Part shown: piece by piece, positions 48,621 to 58,896 of the stretch
How positions within the stretch are numbered: position 1 is the stretch's first letter
Layout: every line of letters begins with the position of its first letter
Source: Pseudomonadota bacterium
GTDB lineage: Bacteria; Pseudomonadota; Gammaproteobacteria; Burkholderiales; Ferrovaceae
Length of the DNA: 64,000 nt
Reading direction: 5' to 3'
Assembly (NCBI GenBank): GCA_021811145.1
Contig: JAJZPN010000007.1
Location: 16,249 to 80,248, forward strand
Notes under the pieces: model-generated
What the model saw: the letters and a program-made list of their open reading frames with translations, nothing else
Told to the model about the DNA's origin: nothing
Databases searched by the model: none
Program-made: the position numbers and the translations under genes

Positions 48621-49516
48621 ACATGCGCTGCTAAAGTCATTAATGCATACACGATGACCCACACCACAAGAGCCCGCCAAATCAGTCCTTCAGTACTTTT
48701 AAGATGGTCCAAATCGGGTAACTCACCCAAACCAAGATCGAGTCCGTTAATTAGCCGTTGAGGTGAATTAGGGTCACCCAGACGAATACCTAATGCTCCT
48801 GCGGCACTAGCAAAAAAGATTTGCGATGTTGCCGACTCTCCTTCCTTTACCCCCTGGGTACGCCAGCAAAATAACGCATCTTCAAAGTTGCCTACAATGG
48901 CAAATGTCAGAGCCGTTAGGTAATACACGGGCCAATTAAGGTAATAAAACATTCTTCTAGAAAAATAACCAAAATCTGTTTGTCTATCTTGACCCCAATG
49001 GTTATTTATATATAAAGCAATGATATAAAGGATCACCCCATTTACTCCTGGCAAGACGCCGTACCAAAATAAAATAGCGAATAAATAAGTATGCGCATCA
49101 TTTATCGCTTGCTCAATGGCACTGGCAACCTGTTGAGCACGAAGTATTTGAGGAGAGTCACCGTCTTCTTCTAGTTCACTGTTTTCTTTTAATTTAGTGC
49201 GTATTTGTTCTCCCGCACTAATCAATTTTTTTAAAATACTACGAAAACAGATAACAGAGAGTAATACCACTAAATCCACCAACCACATTAAATGGAGGTT
49301 AAGGTAAGCCAAAAGATAATCAATAAGATTGTAGACAATAAGAAGCGGCAATGTAGCTACAAACCAGGCCACAACTCCATGATGACGCTCACCAGAATTC
49401 AACAACTCATCCAAATAAACCAAATATTTTGTAAAATAGGACAGTATATGATCCTGCAAAGATTGCGGACGGTACTTTTCGGTAAATAAACTAATTAAAA
49501 TTAAAAAAAGACTCAT
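48617..49516 (-). CDS. CobD/CbiB-family membrane protein
   Basis: A 299-residue protein with several hydrophobic helices (about 46-68, 76-90, 143-168, 195-213, 230-243, 281-297), similar in type to proteins labelled CobD/CbiB. True CbiB makes adenosylcobinamide phosphate, but this betaproteobacterial subgroup is often next to rsgA and orn, away from other cobalamin genes, and might instead resemble AmpE. GVLPGVNGVILYII, FEDALFCWRTQG and FFASAAGALGIRLG are the most conserved-looking parts. I would not assign a cobalamin step from sequence alone. Confidence 0.72.
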   Translation of the reverse strand: MSLFLILISLFTEKYRPQSLQDHILSYFTKYLVYLDELLNSGERHHGVVAWFVATLPLLIVYNLIDYLLAYLNLHLMWLVDLVVLLSVICFRSILKKLISAGEQIRTKLKENSELEEDGDSPQILRAQQVASAIEQAINDAHTYLFAILFWYGVLPGVNGVILYIIALYINNHWGQDRQTDFGYFSRRMFYYLNWPVYYLTALTFAIVGNFEDALFCWRTQGVKEGESATSQIFFASAAGALGIRLGDPNSPQRLINGLDLGLGELPDLDHLKSTEGLIWRALVVWVIVYALMTLAAHV

Positions 49517-49633
49517 AAAATAGTAATAAGTATCAAGTATTAATCAGTATAACTATAGCTCTCTATTTTTCCAAAATATATATAAAAAAAGCCCTACTAT
49601 CTAGGACATATAATAGCCGGTAAACTTCCATAC

Positions 49634-51514
49634 ATGAGTAAAGTTCAACAAGCCACTATCCAACAAGTCGACGGGACATTGTATTCGTCAGAGTTTGATG
49701 ACATTTATCATTCCTCATCGGGCGCCAGAGAACAAGCACATACGGTATTTATTACAGGAAACCATTTGCCTGAACGATTTGCCGCGCTTAACAATAACCA
49801 ATTTTCTATATTTGAAACAGGATTTGGTGTTGGGGTAAACTTTCTTGTTACAGCCCAATGTTGGCATGAGAACAAACAAAATAAACAAGCTCATCTACAT
49901 TATGTTGCCTGTGAGAAATATCCTGTAGGCTCAACTGATTTAACTCATATTATTCAACAATATACTTTTTCAGAAAAGACTGTTCAACAACTTATTGAGC
50001 AGTGGCCTTCTTTAACACCGGGCTATCATGACATCTATTTCAAAGAAGAATCCATAACGCTTACACTTATCTTTGATGACGTAAAAAATGCCACCAATAA
50101 TCTTACTATGTCTATTGATGCGCTTTTCCTAGATGGATTTTCTCCAAAAAAAAATCCAGATATGTGGCAAGAAGATATCTTGAATACCTTGGCTAAACAC
50201 TGTCATCCTAACACCACATTAGCAACGTGGTGTGTAGCTGGAAGTGTGCGAGAAGCACTCACAAAAGCGGGATTTAACTTAACTCGTGAGAAAGGATTTG
50301 GACAGAAAAAGCATCGCTTGGTAGGGCAATTTAATCGAATTCCCGAAGACAAACAAGCTATTCGTCAAGAACGCTATTTCCCTCATATTTCACGCTATCT
50401 AAATCAATCCCCCAATAAACAAGTCGGCGTGATTGGCGGCGGAATAGCCGGATCGTTGTTAACTTATGCACTTACCCAAAGTCAAATTGACGTTACATTA
50501 TTTGAAAAAGGGAGCCATATTGCAAACGCAGCATCTGGCAATCCTGCAGGCATTTTAAGACCTGTTGCCAGTAAAGACGACAATGTCTTGTCACGCATTA
50601 CACGGCGCGGCTTTTTTTTAACCAAACAATTAATTAGCAATCTTGAACAGCAGATAGCAGAGCCCATCGCACAGTATCCTGGTGTGATTCATTTAGCTAA
50701 AGATCATGAAGAACAGATCACACAACAGGAAATCATCAAAACACTGAACTTCCCTTCTGATTATGTTACCTATCTAAGCGGTGAAGAACTTAAATCTCGC
50801 TTTCAATTAGATCATCCATTTGGTGGGCTGTTTTTTGCACAAGCAGGCTATATCAATCCTCAACGATTATGTGAGAGAGCAATTGACCGCTCTTCTGAAC
50901 TTTTAACGCTGTATTTAAATACTGAAATACAACACATCAAACAACAAAAAGACAAATGGCTAGTTTTTAATACCCATAATCAACAACTAGGTGAATTTGA
51001 CGCTCTGGTACTTTGTCTTGGAGCGAACCATCTCACTGTCACTGAAAAACTTGGTTTAACCATTAATCGTGGTCAATTATCTTTATTTAATCACACTCAC
51101 TCTACAATGAATCTACCTGTACTTTGTAAGGATGGTTATATTATTACATTAGGTAATAATCAAGTTCTCTCAGGGGCTACCTATGATCATGTATTAGATC
51201 CTAGTCCAACAGCCATTAATCATGAAAAAAACCAACAACGTCTACTCAATATCTTAGGCAAAGAGCCACTTTCATTTGATAGTGTATTAGATCGAGTCGC
51301 TTACAGAAGTGTTAGTCGAGATCGTCTACCCGTAGTAGGTAACATCGCTCAATCTGATCTCTACTGTGTTATGGGTAACGCTTCACGGGGAATTGTATGG
51401 AGCGCATTAAATGCTCGAATTATAAGAAGCTTTATAACAGGGGAACCACAACCCATTGAGAAAAACTTATTAGATACTCTGTCCCCACAAAGACTACTGA
51501 CGGGCCATGTCTAA
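49634..51514 (+). CDS. mnmC: Bifunctional tRNA 5-(methyl)aminomethyl-2-thiouridine synthesis protein MnmC
   Basis: Last two steps of mnm5s2U34 synthesis in tRNA. The N-terminal methyltransferase domain (about 1-240) has FETGFGVGVNFL and LFLDGFSPKKNPDMW; the C-terminal FAD domain (about 262-626) begins GVIGGGIAGSLL (265-276) and removes the carboxymethyl group. Both domains are complete in 626 residues. A 117-base gap upstream contains TATAAT at 49609-49614, a possible -10 without a good -35. The 3' end overlaps recN by 21 bases. Confidence 0.95.
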   Translation: MSKVQQATIQQVDGTLYSSEFDDIYHSSSGAREQAHTVFITGNHLPERFAALNNNQFSIFETGFGVGVNFLVTAQCWHENKQNKQAHLHYVACEKYPVGSTDLTHIIQQYTFSEKTVQQLIEQWPSLTPGYHDIYFKEESITLTLIFDDVKNATNNLTMSIDALFLDGFSPKKNPDMWQEDILNTLAKHCHPNTTLATWCVAGSVREALTKAGFNLTREKGFGQKKHRLVGQFNRIPEDKQAIRQERYFPHISRYLNQSPNKQVGVIGGGIAGSLLTYALTQSQIDVTLFEKGSHIANAASGNPAGILRPVASKDDNVLSRITRRGFFLTKQLISNLEQQIAEPIAQYPGVIHLAKDHEEQITQQEIIKTLNFPSDYVTYLSGEELKSRFQLDHPFGGLFFAQAGYINPQRLCERAIDRSSELLTLYLNTEIQHIKQQKDKWLVFNTHNQQLGEFDALVLCLGANHLTVTEKLGLTINRGQLSLFNHTHSTMNLPVLCKDGYIITLGNNQVLSGATYDHVLDPSPTAINHEKNQQRLLNILGKEPLSFDSVLDRVAYRSVSRDRLPVVGNIAQSDLYCVMGNASRGIVWSALNARIIRSFITGEPQPIEKNLLDTLSPQRLLTGHV

Positions 51515-53164
51515 CATTTCTTTAGCGTGCTGTAATGTGGTGGCAGTTATTTCAATTCCACCTAACATTCTCGCAATTTCATTGTTACGCTGATCAGGCG
51601 TCAAGCGTTCAACACGACTTACTACTTGATCAGTATTGGCTTTTTTAATCACCTGGAAGTGATGGTCTCCGCAACTTGCAACTTGAGGTAAATGTGTGAC
51701 GCATAATACTTGAAATGTTTTACCGAGTTCTTTTAATAATCGACCTACAATTTCAGCAACGCGCCCACCAATACCTGTGTCCACCTCATCAAAAATGAGA
51801 GTAGGTACGTTAGCTGTCTGACTTAAAGCCGCCTGTATTGCCAGGCTTATTCTTGATAATTCACCACCTGAAGCAACTTTTGCGATATCTTGAGCTGCTT
51901 GTTTTGCATGAGTAGATACTTTGAAAGCAACTTGATCCATACCATGCACTGTAGGTTCATTAAGGTGTATGATCTCAATGACAAAACGCCCGTCACCCAA
52001 GGCTAATTCCTTAAGTGTGTTGGTTATAATTGTTGACAATGATTGTGCAGCCTGTTGTCTTTTTGTGGTTAATAAACCAGCCTGATGAATATAGTCAGCA
52101 AAAGCTTTATTGTGTTGTTTTTCCAGCTCTTTTCCATCGCTTAACAATTCTAGGGAACTTAGTTCCTGAATTAGTGATTGTAATAATTGCCATAAGTCTT
52201 CAGGACTAACACGAAAACGTCTGGCGCAATGAAGCAATTGAGCCATTTGCTCATCCATCGATTGTAAACGCGTATCATCAAGTTCAATACTATGAATAAA
52301 ATGTCGAATACCTGTTAACGCCTCATCAAGCTGAATTGCCGAACCCTGTATTAATTCAATAGATGGCTTGAGCTTTGCGTCCTCGTAAGGCATATCTTGT
52401 AAAAGAGACAAGGCTTTTTCAATTCGTTCAAGAGCGCTATCTGCCCCCTCCCCTAAACTATCCAGTACTTGTTGGTTTAAATTTAAAACTTGTAGTGCAT
52501 AAGTAAGACGACTATGCTGCTCGTTAAACTCCACCCACTCATCAGGAGCGACCACTATGTTTTCTAATTCTTTAATTTCCTCTTTAATTCTTTGCTCATC
52601 TTGAGCCAGGGTGGCTGAACGCAATTGCCAATTTTCAAATTGTTTTAATTTTTCTTGCCAGTCTCGATAACAATTCGATACTTTTTCAATCAATTCTTGG
52701 TTACCGGCAAAACTGTCTAATAATTGGCGTTGTGTGGCACTTAGCTGTAGAGTTTGATGAGCATGTTGACCATGTATATTAATCAAATGCTGTGACACAT
52801 CCTTTAATTGCCCAAGAGTAACTGAGGAACCATTTATAAAAGCGCGAGATTTTCCTTGTTGATCCACTAATCGTCGTAATAAACAAATCGGCTCATCCTC
52901 TCCGGCTGACAAACCCATTTCATAGAGTAAAGTGGATAAATAGTGATTATTAGAAATATCAAAAGTTGCAGCAATTTCCGAACGGGTAGCCCCATGACGA
53001 ATAGCAGAGGCATCTGCACGACCACCAAGAGCTAATGACAGTGCGTCAATCAAAATGGATTTACCTGCCCCCGTTTCCCCCGTAAATACAGTTAAACCAG
53101 CATCAAACTCCAAATCAAGTGACTCAACGATGACATAATCACGAATCGATAATGATCTAAGCAT
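51494..53164 (-). CDS. recN: DNA repair protein RecN
   Basis: SMC-like ATPase that tethers DNA in double-strand-break repair. Walker A GETGAGKS (29-36), two coiled-coil arms in the middle (about 155-365), and the signature ASGGELSRISLAIQ with Walker B LIFDEVDTGIGG near the C-terminus. I start at ATG 53164, giving 556 residues; a TTG at 53185 would overlap nadK. It begins two bases after the nadK stop, and the nadK-recN pair is well conserved. I did not find a clear LexA box. Confidence 0.96.
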   Translation of the reverse strand: MLRSLSIRDYVIVESLDLEFDAGLTVFTGETGAGKSILIDALSLALGGRADASAIRHGATRSEIAATFDISNNHYLSTLLYEMGLSAGEDEPICLLRRLVDQQGKSRAFINGSSVTLGQLKDVSQHLINIHGQHAHQTLQLSATQRQLLDSFAGNQELIEKVSNCYRDWQEKLKQFENWQLRSATLAQDEQRIKEEIKELENIVVAPDEWVEFNEQHSRLTYALQVLNLNQQVLDSLGEGADSALERIEKALSLLQDMPYEDAKLKPSIELIQGSAIQLDEALTGIRHFIHSIELDDTRLQSMDEQMAQLLHCARRFRVSPEDLWQLLQSLIQELSSLELLSDGKELEKQHNKAFADYIHQAGLLTTKRQQAAQSLSTIITNTLKELALGDGRFVIEIIHLNEPTVHGMDQVAFKVSTHAKQAAQDIAKVASGGELSRISLAIQAALSQTANVPTLIFDEVDTGIGGRVAEIVGRLLKELGKTFQVLCVTHLPQVASCGDHHFQVIKKANTDQVVSRVERLTPDQRNNEIARMLGGIEITATTLQHAKEMLDMARQ

Positions 53165-53166
53165 TG

Positions 53167-54039
53167 TTACAGTTTTGTCCCCCAACGTAACTTTTCACGT
53201 AACATAGCATAATAATCATGTGTCATGGGATGTAAAAGCGTCACTTGCTCTTTGGCGTGTGAAATGATCAATCGATCGTCGCTTTCTAGTGCCATATGAT
53301 CTTGCACATCAAAGTTAGCAAATGATCCTTTGCCTTTTTGTAATACCACTTCAATTTTTGAGCGCTCACTCAATACAATAGGGCGATTACTCAATGTATG
53401 AGGGCAAATTGGCACCAACACCGTAGCTTGTAACTCGGGGTGAATAATAGGCCCTCCGCTAGAAAGGGCATATGCAGTAGACCCAGTTGGTGTGGCAGCA
53501 ATAAGTCCATCGGCACGTAAACTATAGACAAAACGCTCATCGACAGAGACCTCAAGCTCAATCATACTGCCTTGCGCACCTTTTGTTAGCACCACATCAT
53601 TTAAAGCAAAGTGGCGTGAGATCATTTTTTTATCACGCCATATTTCAGTCTCTAACAAGGAACGCTTTTCTTCAACAAAATGTCCATGAAGTACTTTTGT
53701 TAACTCCTCTTCTAAATGCTGAGAGGGGATATCAGTCAAAAAACCCAGTTGGCCAAGATTTATTCCCACCATAGGTACTTTTTGTCCCAATAAGGAGCGT
53801 GCAGCTGACAATAGCGTCCCATCACCACCTAGGACCACCACTAGATCAACGTAATTACCCATTTCTTCAATTTGCACAATTTGAGCATTAGAAGCAGGGA
53901 CAGCAGCGGCGCTTTTGGGATCAAGAACAAAATGCAATTCATTTTTTTCAAAAAAATGAATTAAACGCCCCATTGGCACAGCTAAATTATGGCTATTGTA
54001 CTTGCCAACAATACCGATTTTTTTAAAAATAAAGTTCAT
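53167..54039 (-). CDS. nadK: NAD kinase
   Basis: Phosphorylates NAD to NADP. The GGDGT catalytic motif is at 71-75 (VVLGGDGTLLSA); GINLGQLGFLTD, LRADGLIAATPTGSTAYALSSGGPI (as RADGLIAATPTGSTAY) and the late SNRPIVL are signatures. It has 290 residues. It is divergent from hrcA with only 37 bases between starts, so the hrcA promoter must lie in or over the start of nadK. Confidence 0.96.
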   Translation of the reverse strand: MNFIFKKIGIVGKYNSHNLAVPMGRLIHFFEKNELHFVLDPKSAAAVPASNAQIVQIEEMGNYVDLVVVLGGDGTLLSAARSLLGQKVPMVGINLGQLGFLTDIPSQHLEEELTKVLHGHFVEEKRSLLETEIWRDKKMISRHFALNDVVLTKGAQGSMIELEVSVDERFVYSLRADGLIAATPTGSTAYALSSGGPIIHPELQATVLVPICPHTLSNRPIVLSERSKIEVVLQKGKGSFANFDVQDHMALESDDRLIISHAKEQVTLLHPMTHDYYAMLREKLRWGTKL

Positions 54040-54076
54040 CTTTAGAATTAAACCACATTTAGGTAAAATATGGTGT

Positions 54077-55096
54077 ATGTTAAACGATCGCGCACGTGCT
54101 TTATTAAAAGCTTTAATTGAACGCTACATTGAAGATGGGCAGCCTATTGGCTCGCGCGCTTTGTCCAAAACCTCCGGTATGGACTTATCAGCGGCAACTA
54201 TTCGCAATGTAATGGCTGATCTCGAGGAGTTAGGGTTTATTTCAAGCCCGCACACTTCTGCGGGACGAATTCCCACACCTCGTGGTTATCGTTTCTTTGT
54301 TGATAGTCTTATGACTATTAAACCTATCGAAGCCCTAACACGAACGCAACTTGAAGAGCACTTAAGTCCTGCTGACCCTCAACGTCTTATCTCAGCCGCC
54401 TCACAAATGCTGTCTGAATTGACCGCTTATGCAGGAGTGGTTAGAACACCTAAAAGGAGAAGTGAGGGATTTAGGCATCTTGAATTCTTAAGACTTTCAG
54501 AAAAAAGATTATTACTCATTCTAGTTACTCTCGAAGGTGATGTACAAAATAGAGTAATCTTTACTGAAAATCAGTACAGTCAGAGTGATTTAACCCAAGC
54601 GGCAAATTATTTAAATGAGCACTATTCTGGAAGTGATTTCAGTCAGATAAGACATACTCTGCGATCTGACCTGCAAACACTAAGTAGTGATATTCAATCC
54701 CTGATGAATACAGCACTAGAAGTAGGTAGTGCAGCGCTTAAGGAAAGACAAAACGACTATATATTAAGCGGAGAGACAAAACTTATCCAGCATAACGATG
54801 TCAGTTATAACATGAGTAAACTGCGACAACTGTTTGATGTATTTGAACAAAAAACAGGATTGTTGCAGCTTTTAGAAATGAGTGAGAGTGCTGATGGAGT
54901 AAAAATCTTTATTGGCGGAGAATCAAATGTCGTGCCACTGGATGAGTTTAGCGTAGTGACCGCCCCCTACGAGGTTGATGGTCAAGTTGTTGGGACTCTT
55001 GGAGTGGTAGGACCAACACGAATGGCTTATGAACGTATCATTCCTATTGTGGATGTCACAGCAAAGCTTCTCTCTAGCGCTCTTTCCCAACATTAA
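54077..55096 (+). CDS. hrcA: Heat-inducible transcription repressor HrcA
   Basis: Winged-helix repressor that binds CIRCE sites (TTAGCACTC-N9-GAGTGCTAA). From ATG 54077 it has 339 residues, the normal length; the frame upstream to 53996 overlaps nadK. N-terminal LNDRARALLKALIERYIEDG and SAATIRNVMADLEELGFISSPHTSAGRIPT (as two short parts) are the DNA-binding region. I see no CIRCE before hrcA, grpE, dnaK or dnaJ, so its targets, perhaps groESL, are elsewhere. hemH follows 15 bases later. Confidence 0.95.
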   Translation: MLNDRARALLKALIERYIEDGQPIGSRALSKTSGMDLSAATIRNVMADLEELGFISSPHTSAGRIPTPRGYRFFVDSLMTIKPIEALTRTQLEEHLSPADPQRLISAASQMLSELTAYAGVVRTPKRRSEGFRHLEFLRLSEKRLLLILVTLEGDVQNRVIFTENQYSQSDLTQAANYLNEHYSGSDFSQIRHTLRSDLQTLSSDIQSLMNTALEVGSAALKERQNDYILSGETKLIQHNDVSYNMSKLRQLFDVFEQKTGLLQLLEMSESADGVKIFIGGESNVVPLDEFSVVTAPYEVDGQVVGTLGVVGPTRMAYERIIPIVDVTAKLLSSALSQH

Positions 55097-55111
55097 TAAT
55101 TAAGGATTGCA

Positions 55112-56218
55112 ATGGCTAAATATCTTCCTGAACCCGTTTTCAACCATGGTTCAACGCTAAAAACCGGGGTTTTATTAGTTAATCTTGGTACACCAGATGC
55201 CCCTGATGGCCCCTCACTAAAACGTTATTTAAAGCAATTTTTGAGTGATACACGAGTTGTAGAAATTCCTCGCCCCATTTGGTGGCTGATATTAAATGGC
55301 ATCATTTTAAATGTACGCCCTAAAAAATCAGCAAAAAAATACGCCTCAATTTGGACTGCTGAAGGATCTCCCCTAAAAGCCAATACTGAAAAACAATGTC
55401 TACAACTTGCTAAACAATTACAAGAAAGTACTCCCTCCCCTTTAGTCGTAACCTACGCCATGCGTTATGGTAATCCAAGTATTCCTTCACGTATCCAAGA
55501 GTTAAAAGAACAGGGTTGCGAAAACATTTTGATGGTTCCTCTCTATCCCCAATACGCGGCCAGTACCACAGGCTCCTCTATGGATGCACTGTTTGATACC
55601 TTAAAACGCTACCGTAATACACCTGGAGTAAGAGTTGTCCGTCAGTATCACGATCACCCTGCTTATATCAACGCATTGGCTGCGCGCATCAGCACTTTCT
55701 GGCAAGAGCATGGTCGTCCAGAAAAGCTCATCATGAGTTTTCATGGGGTTCCACGATACACTTTGGATAAGGGAGACCCATACCATTGTCAATGCCATAA
55801 AACAGGACGATTACTTGCTGAAAAATTAGGATTGCAACCCTCTCAATACATGGTTACATTCCAGTCACTTTTTGGTCGTGCGGAATGGATAAAACCTTAC
55901 ACCGAGCCCTCAGTTATTGCTCTGGCTAAAGAGGGAGTTAATAATATTCATGTTGTGTGTCCTGGCTTTCCATCGGATTGCCTCGAAACCCTTGAGGAAA
56001 TTGGCATGGAGGTGAAAGCCGGGTTTATGGAGGCAGGTGGCCGCGACTATCACTATATTCCCGCTTTAAATGATGATCCTGTATGGATTAACGCCTTAAC
56101 AGACATCACTTTATCGCATCTACAGGGTTGGCTAAAACCCCAATGGAATCAAGAGGATGACCAACGTGAAGGGGAATTATCCAAGCAACGTGCAAAAGCC
56201 TTAGGAGCTTCCAGATAA
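55112..56218 (+). CDS. hemH: Ferrochelatase
   Basis: Inserts Fe2+ into protoporphyrin IX to make haem. The catalytic His is H211 in MSFHGVP and the acidic partner E292 in [18 protein letters not shown] and [14 protein letters not shown] are conserved. It has 368 residues. It sits between hrcA and grpE, a position found in many betaproteobacteria. It is likely cotranscribed with hrcA (15-base gap), with grpE having its own heat-shock promoter 18 bases past the hemH stop. Confidence 0.96.
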   Translation: MAKYLPEPVFNHGSTLKTGVLLVNLGTPDAPDGPSLKRYLKQFLSDTRVVEIPRPIWWLILNGIILNVRPKKSAKKYASIWTAEGSPLKANTEKQCLQLAKQLQESTPSPLVVTYAMRYGNPSIPSRIQELKEQGCENILMVPLYPQYAASTTGSSMDALFDTLKRYRNTPGVRVVRQYHDHPAYINALAARISTFWQEHGRPEKLIMSFHGVPRYTLDKGDPYHCQCHKTGRLLAEKLGLQPSQYMVTFQSLFGRAEWIKPYTEPSVIALAKEGVNNIHVVCPGFPSDCLETLEEIGMEVKAGFMEAGGRDYHYIPALNDDPVWINALTDITLSHLQGWLKPQWNQEDDQREGELSKQRAKALGASR

Positions 56219-56235
56219 TTTTTTATCTGGCCACC

Positions 56236-56264
56236 CTTGAAAACTTAAAAACAGTCTCCATGTA
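56236..56264 (+). promoter_or_regulatory. Sigma32-type heat-shock promoter of grpE
   Basis: CTTGAA (56236-56241) followed, after 14 bases, by CTCCATGTA (56256-56264). The sigma32 consensus is CTTGAA-N11-16-CCCCATNTA, so -35 is exact and the -10 has one mismatch. A start near 56271 would leave about 20 bases to the ATG at 56291, which also argues against the upstream in-frame GTG (56267) and ATG (56279). Confidence 0.8.
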
Positions 56265-56290
56265 GTGTGTATTCTAAGATGGAGACTGGT

Positions 56291-56845
56291 ATGGAACAAA
56301 AACCACATGATGAACTTGATTCATCCAATAACAACACAACAGGTGTCGAAACAAATACTGATAACAATGTCAGCGAACTGGATGCACTACAACAAGCGCT
56401 GACTGAAGCTGAAAACCAAGTAAAAGAAAAAAATGAGGCCTGGTTAAGAGCCTTAGCTGAATCTGAAAACATTAGAAAACGTGCTGCTCAAGATTTGGCT
56501 TCCGCCAAGAAATTTGCACTAGAATCCTTTGCTTCAGAGTTACTTGCTGTCATGGACAGCTTAGATGCTGCTCTAGCTGTAACCGAAGCAAGTCTTGATA
56601 GTTACAGAAATGGCGTTGAACTCACCGCCAGACAATTAAAAACTGCTTTTGAGAAATTCAATCTGACAGAAATCAATCCAGTTAATGAAAAATTTGATCC
56701 GAATCGTCACCAAGCCATTGCCGCTTTAGAAAATGATGAGGTAGCCCCTAATACTGTTTTATCAGTTATGCAAAAGGGCTTCGCGTTACATGAGCGAATT
56801 TTACGACCTGCTTTAGTGACTGTTTCTAAAGCAAAAGCATCGTAA
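56291..56845 (+). CDS. grpE: Nucleotide exchange factor GrpE
   Basis: Releases ADP from DnaK. From ATG 56291 (GGAGA 6-10 bases upstream) it has 184 residues: an acidic low-complexity N-terminus, a long coiled coil (about 30-90, LDALQQALTEAENQVKEK onward), and the C-terminal beta-wing with NPVNEKFDPNRHQAI and VMQKGFALHERILRPALV. Upstream starts at 56267 and 56279 are in frame but lie at or before the expected transcription start. dnaK follows after 67 bases with its own heat-shock promoter. Confidence 0.95.
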   Translation: MEQKPHDELDSSNNNTTGVETNTDNNVSELDALQQALTEAENQVKEKNEAWLRALAESENIRKRAAQDLASAKKFALESFASELLAVMDSLDAALAVTEASLDSYRNGVELTARQLKTAFEKFNLTEINPVNEKFDPNRHQAIAALENDEVAPNTVLSVMQKGFALHERILRPALVTVSKAKAS

Positions 56846-56849
56846 CACC

Positions 56850-56878
56850 CTTGAATTTTAGAAATACAACCCTATTTA
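56850..56878 (+). promoter_or_regulatory. Sigma32-type heat-shock promoter of dnaK
   Basis: CTTGAA (56850-56855), then 14 bases, then CCCTATTTA (56870-56878), one mismatch from CCCCATNTA. The same 14-base spacing is seen before grpE. Transcription would start near 56885, about 28 bases before the dnaK ATG. So dnaK can be made independently of grpE under heat shock. Confidence 0.78.
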
Positions 56879-56912
56879 GCAATTAACAGATATTTTTTGA
56901 GGATTATTTATT

Positions 56913-58838
56913 ATGGGAAAAATTATTGGTATCGATTTAGGTACAACCAATTCATGTGTAGCCGTAATGGAAAACGGCAAACCAAAAGTTATTGAAAATG
57001 CAGAAGGTGCACGTACCACGCCCTCAATTGTGGCTTACCTTGAAGGCAGTGAAGTATTAGTTGGTGCTCCAGCAAAACGTCAAGCTATTACTAACCCTAA
57101 AAATACCTTGTTCGCAGTCAAACGTCTTATTGGCCGTAAGTTTGAAGAAAACATGGTTCAAAAAGATATTGATATGGTGCCCTATAGCATTGTTAAAGCT
57201 AAAAACGGCGATGCCTGGGTTGAAGCACAGGGTAAACAAATGGCTCCACCTGAAATTTCTGCTGCTGTATTACAGAAAATGAAAAAAACAGCTGAAGATT
57301 ATCTTGGTGAACCTGTTACTGAGGCGGTGATTACTGTTCCTGCCTACTTCAATGACAGTCAACGTCAAGCAACCAAAGATGCAGGACGCATCGCTGGGCT
57401 TGAAGTAAAACGTATCATTAATGAACCCACCGCAGCAGCTCTTGCTTTTGGTTTAGATAAAAAAGAAGGCGATAGAAAAATTGCTGTTTATGACCTTGGT
57501 GGCGGTACCTTTGATATTTCTATTATTGAAATTGCTGAAATTGATGGTGAGCATCAGTTTGAAGTGCTTTCAACCAATGGTGACACTTTCCTTGGCGGAG
57601 AAGACTTCGACTTACGTGTTATTGAGTTTTTAGCTGAAGAATTTAAACGTGAAAACGGTATTGATTTGAAGAAAGATGTATTGGCTCTCCAACGTTTGAA
57701 AGAAGCTGCTGAGAAAGCCAAAATCGAACTCTCCTCTTCTAATCAAACAGAGGTTAACTTACCCTACATTACTGCTGATGCATCAGGTCCTAAGCACTTG
57801 GTAGTAAAATTAACCCGTGCAAAATTAGAAAGCCTAGTGGAAGACTTGGTTGCGCGGACTATTAAACCCTGTGAAGTAGCTATTAAAGATGCAGGTATTA
57901 GTATTAGTGAAATCGCTGATGTCATTTTAGTTGGTGGTCAATCACGCATGCCTAAAGTTCAAGAGCGTGTTAAAGAGTTCTTTGGACGTGACCCTAGAAA
58001 AGACGTCAATCCTGACGAGGCAGTGGCTATCGGTGCTGCTATTCAAGGTGGCGTATTGCAAGGGGATGTAAAAGACGTATTATTATTAGATGTTACCCCA
58101 CTGTCTCTAGGTATTGAAACCTTAGGTGGCGTAATGACTAAACTGATTCAAAAGAACACCACTATTCCAACTAAAGCATCTCAAGTGTTCTCTACCGCGG
58201 AAGACAATCAATCTGCTGTGACCATTCATGTCTTGCAAGGTGAAAGAGATGTGGCTTCAGGGAATAAGAGCTTAGGTCAATTCAACCTATCAGATATTCC
58301 TGCAGCACCGAGAGGTATGCCTCAAATTGAAGTGACTTTTGATATTGATGCTAACGGTATTCTACATGTCAGCGCCAAAGATAAAGCCACCGGCAAAGAG
58401 AACAAAATCACCATTCAAGCTAGCTCTGGTTTATCAGAAAGCGAAATCCAACGTATGGTTAAAGATGCTGAGGATCACGCAGAAGAAGACCGTAAAAACT
58501 TAGAGAAAGTGAATGCTAAAAACAGTTTAGAAGCATTGATTCATAGCGTTGAGAAATCCTTGAAAGATCATGGTGACAAGGTATCAGCTGACGAAAAAGC
58601 CAAAATTGAAACCGCTTTAAAAGAAGCACAAGATGCCTTGAAAAATGACGATGTTGAGGCGATGAAAGCAAAAAGTGAAGCATTGTCTCAAGCAAGCTAT
58701 ACCTTAGCTGAAAAAATGTACGCAGCAGAAAATCCTCAAGCAGATACGGCAGCCTCACAAGAGGCCGGTTCTAGTGCAGGGAAAGCCAACGAAAACGTCG
58801 TTGATGCTGAGTTTGAAGAAGTAAAAGATAAAAAGTAA
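56913..58838 (+). CDS. dnaK: Chaperone protein DnaK (Hsp70)
   Basis: ATP-driven chaperone. [14 protein letters not shown] near the N-terminus, ATPase domain to about 385 with [11 protein letters not shown] and [11 protein letters not shown], linker [18 protein letters not shown], substrate domain, and a helical lid ending in the conserved acidic [13 protein letters not shown]. It has 641 residues. TTTTTTGAGGATTATTTATT precedes the ATG, with GAGGA 8 or so bases upstream. Between grpE and dnaJ, it has its own sigma32-type promoter. Confidence 0.98.
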   Translation: MGKIIGIDLGTTNSCVAVMENGKPKVIENAEGARTTPSIVAYLEGSEVLVGAPAKRQAITNPKNTLFAVKRLIGRKFEENMVQKDIDMVPYSIVKAKNGDAWVEAQGKQMAPPEISAAVLQKMKKTAEDYLGEPVTEAVITVPAYFNDSQRQATKDAGRIAGLEVKRIINEPTAAALAFGLDKKEGDRKIAVYDLGGGTFDISIIEIAEIDGEHQFEVLSTNGDTFLGGEDFDLRVIEFLAEEFKRENGIDLKKDVLALQRLKEAAEKAKIELSSSNQTEVNLPYITADASGPKHLVVKLTRAKLESLVEDLVARTIKPCEVAIKDAGISISEIADVILVGGQSRMPKVQERVKEFFGRDPRKDVNPDEAVAIGAAIQGGVLQGDVKDVLLLDVTPLSLGIETLGGVMTKLIQKNTTIPTKASQVFSTAEDNQSAVTIHVLQGERDVASGNKSLGQFNLSDIPAAPRGMPQIEVTFDIDANGILHVSAKDKATGKENKITIQASSGLSESEIQRMVKDAEDHAEEDRKNLEKVNAKNSLEALIHSVEKSLKDHGDKVSADEKAKIETALKEAQDALKNDDVEAMKAKSEALSQASYTLAEKMYAAENPQADTAASQEAGSSAGKANENVVDAEFEEVKDKK

Positions 58839-58854
58839 TTATTAAGGAACCATT

Positions 58855-58896
58855 GGCCGGACGTGTATTGATCACAGATCATTCACACCTCCGGCC
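58855..58896 (+). repeat. Long inverted repeat in the dnaK-dnaJ spacer
   Basis: GGCCGGA at 58855-58861 pairs with TCCGGCC at 58890-58896, and the stem continues inward through GTGT/ACAC and TGATC/GATCA-type pairs with few mismatches, leaving a short ACA loop. The 42-base hairpin has no T-run after it, so it is unlikely to be a simple terminator. Just downstream CCCTT (58895-58899) can pair with AAGGG (58909-58913), the likely Shine-Dalgarno of dnaJ, and this pairing shares bases with the long hairpin, so the two structures compete. Confidence 0.7.

Noticed and set aside
50141..50160. Second A9 run, in mnmC, as a possible frameshift
   Set aside because: It encodes the conserved GFSPKKNP stretch, the A run is not in codon register, and the other frames do not stop at once in a way that gives a known product; runs of this kind are expected in AT-rich DNA.
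53996..54076. Upstream extension of hrcA
   Set aside because: The added 27 residues overlap nadK and do not resemble HrcA; ATG 54077 gives the normal N-terminus.
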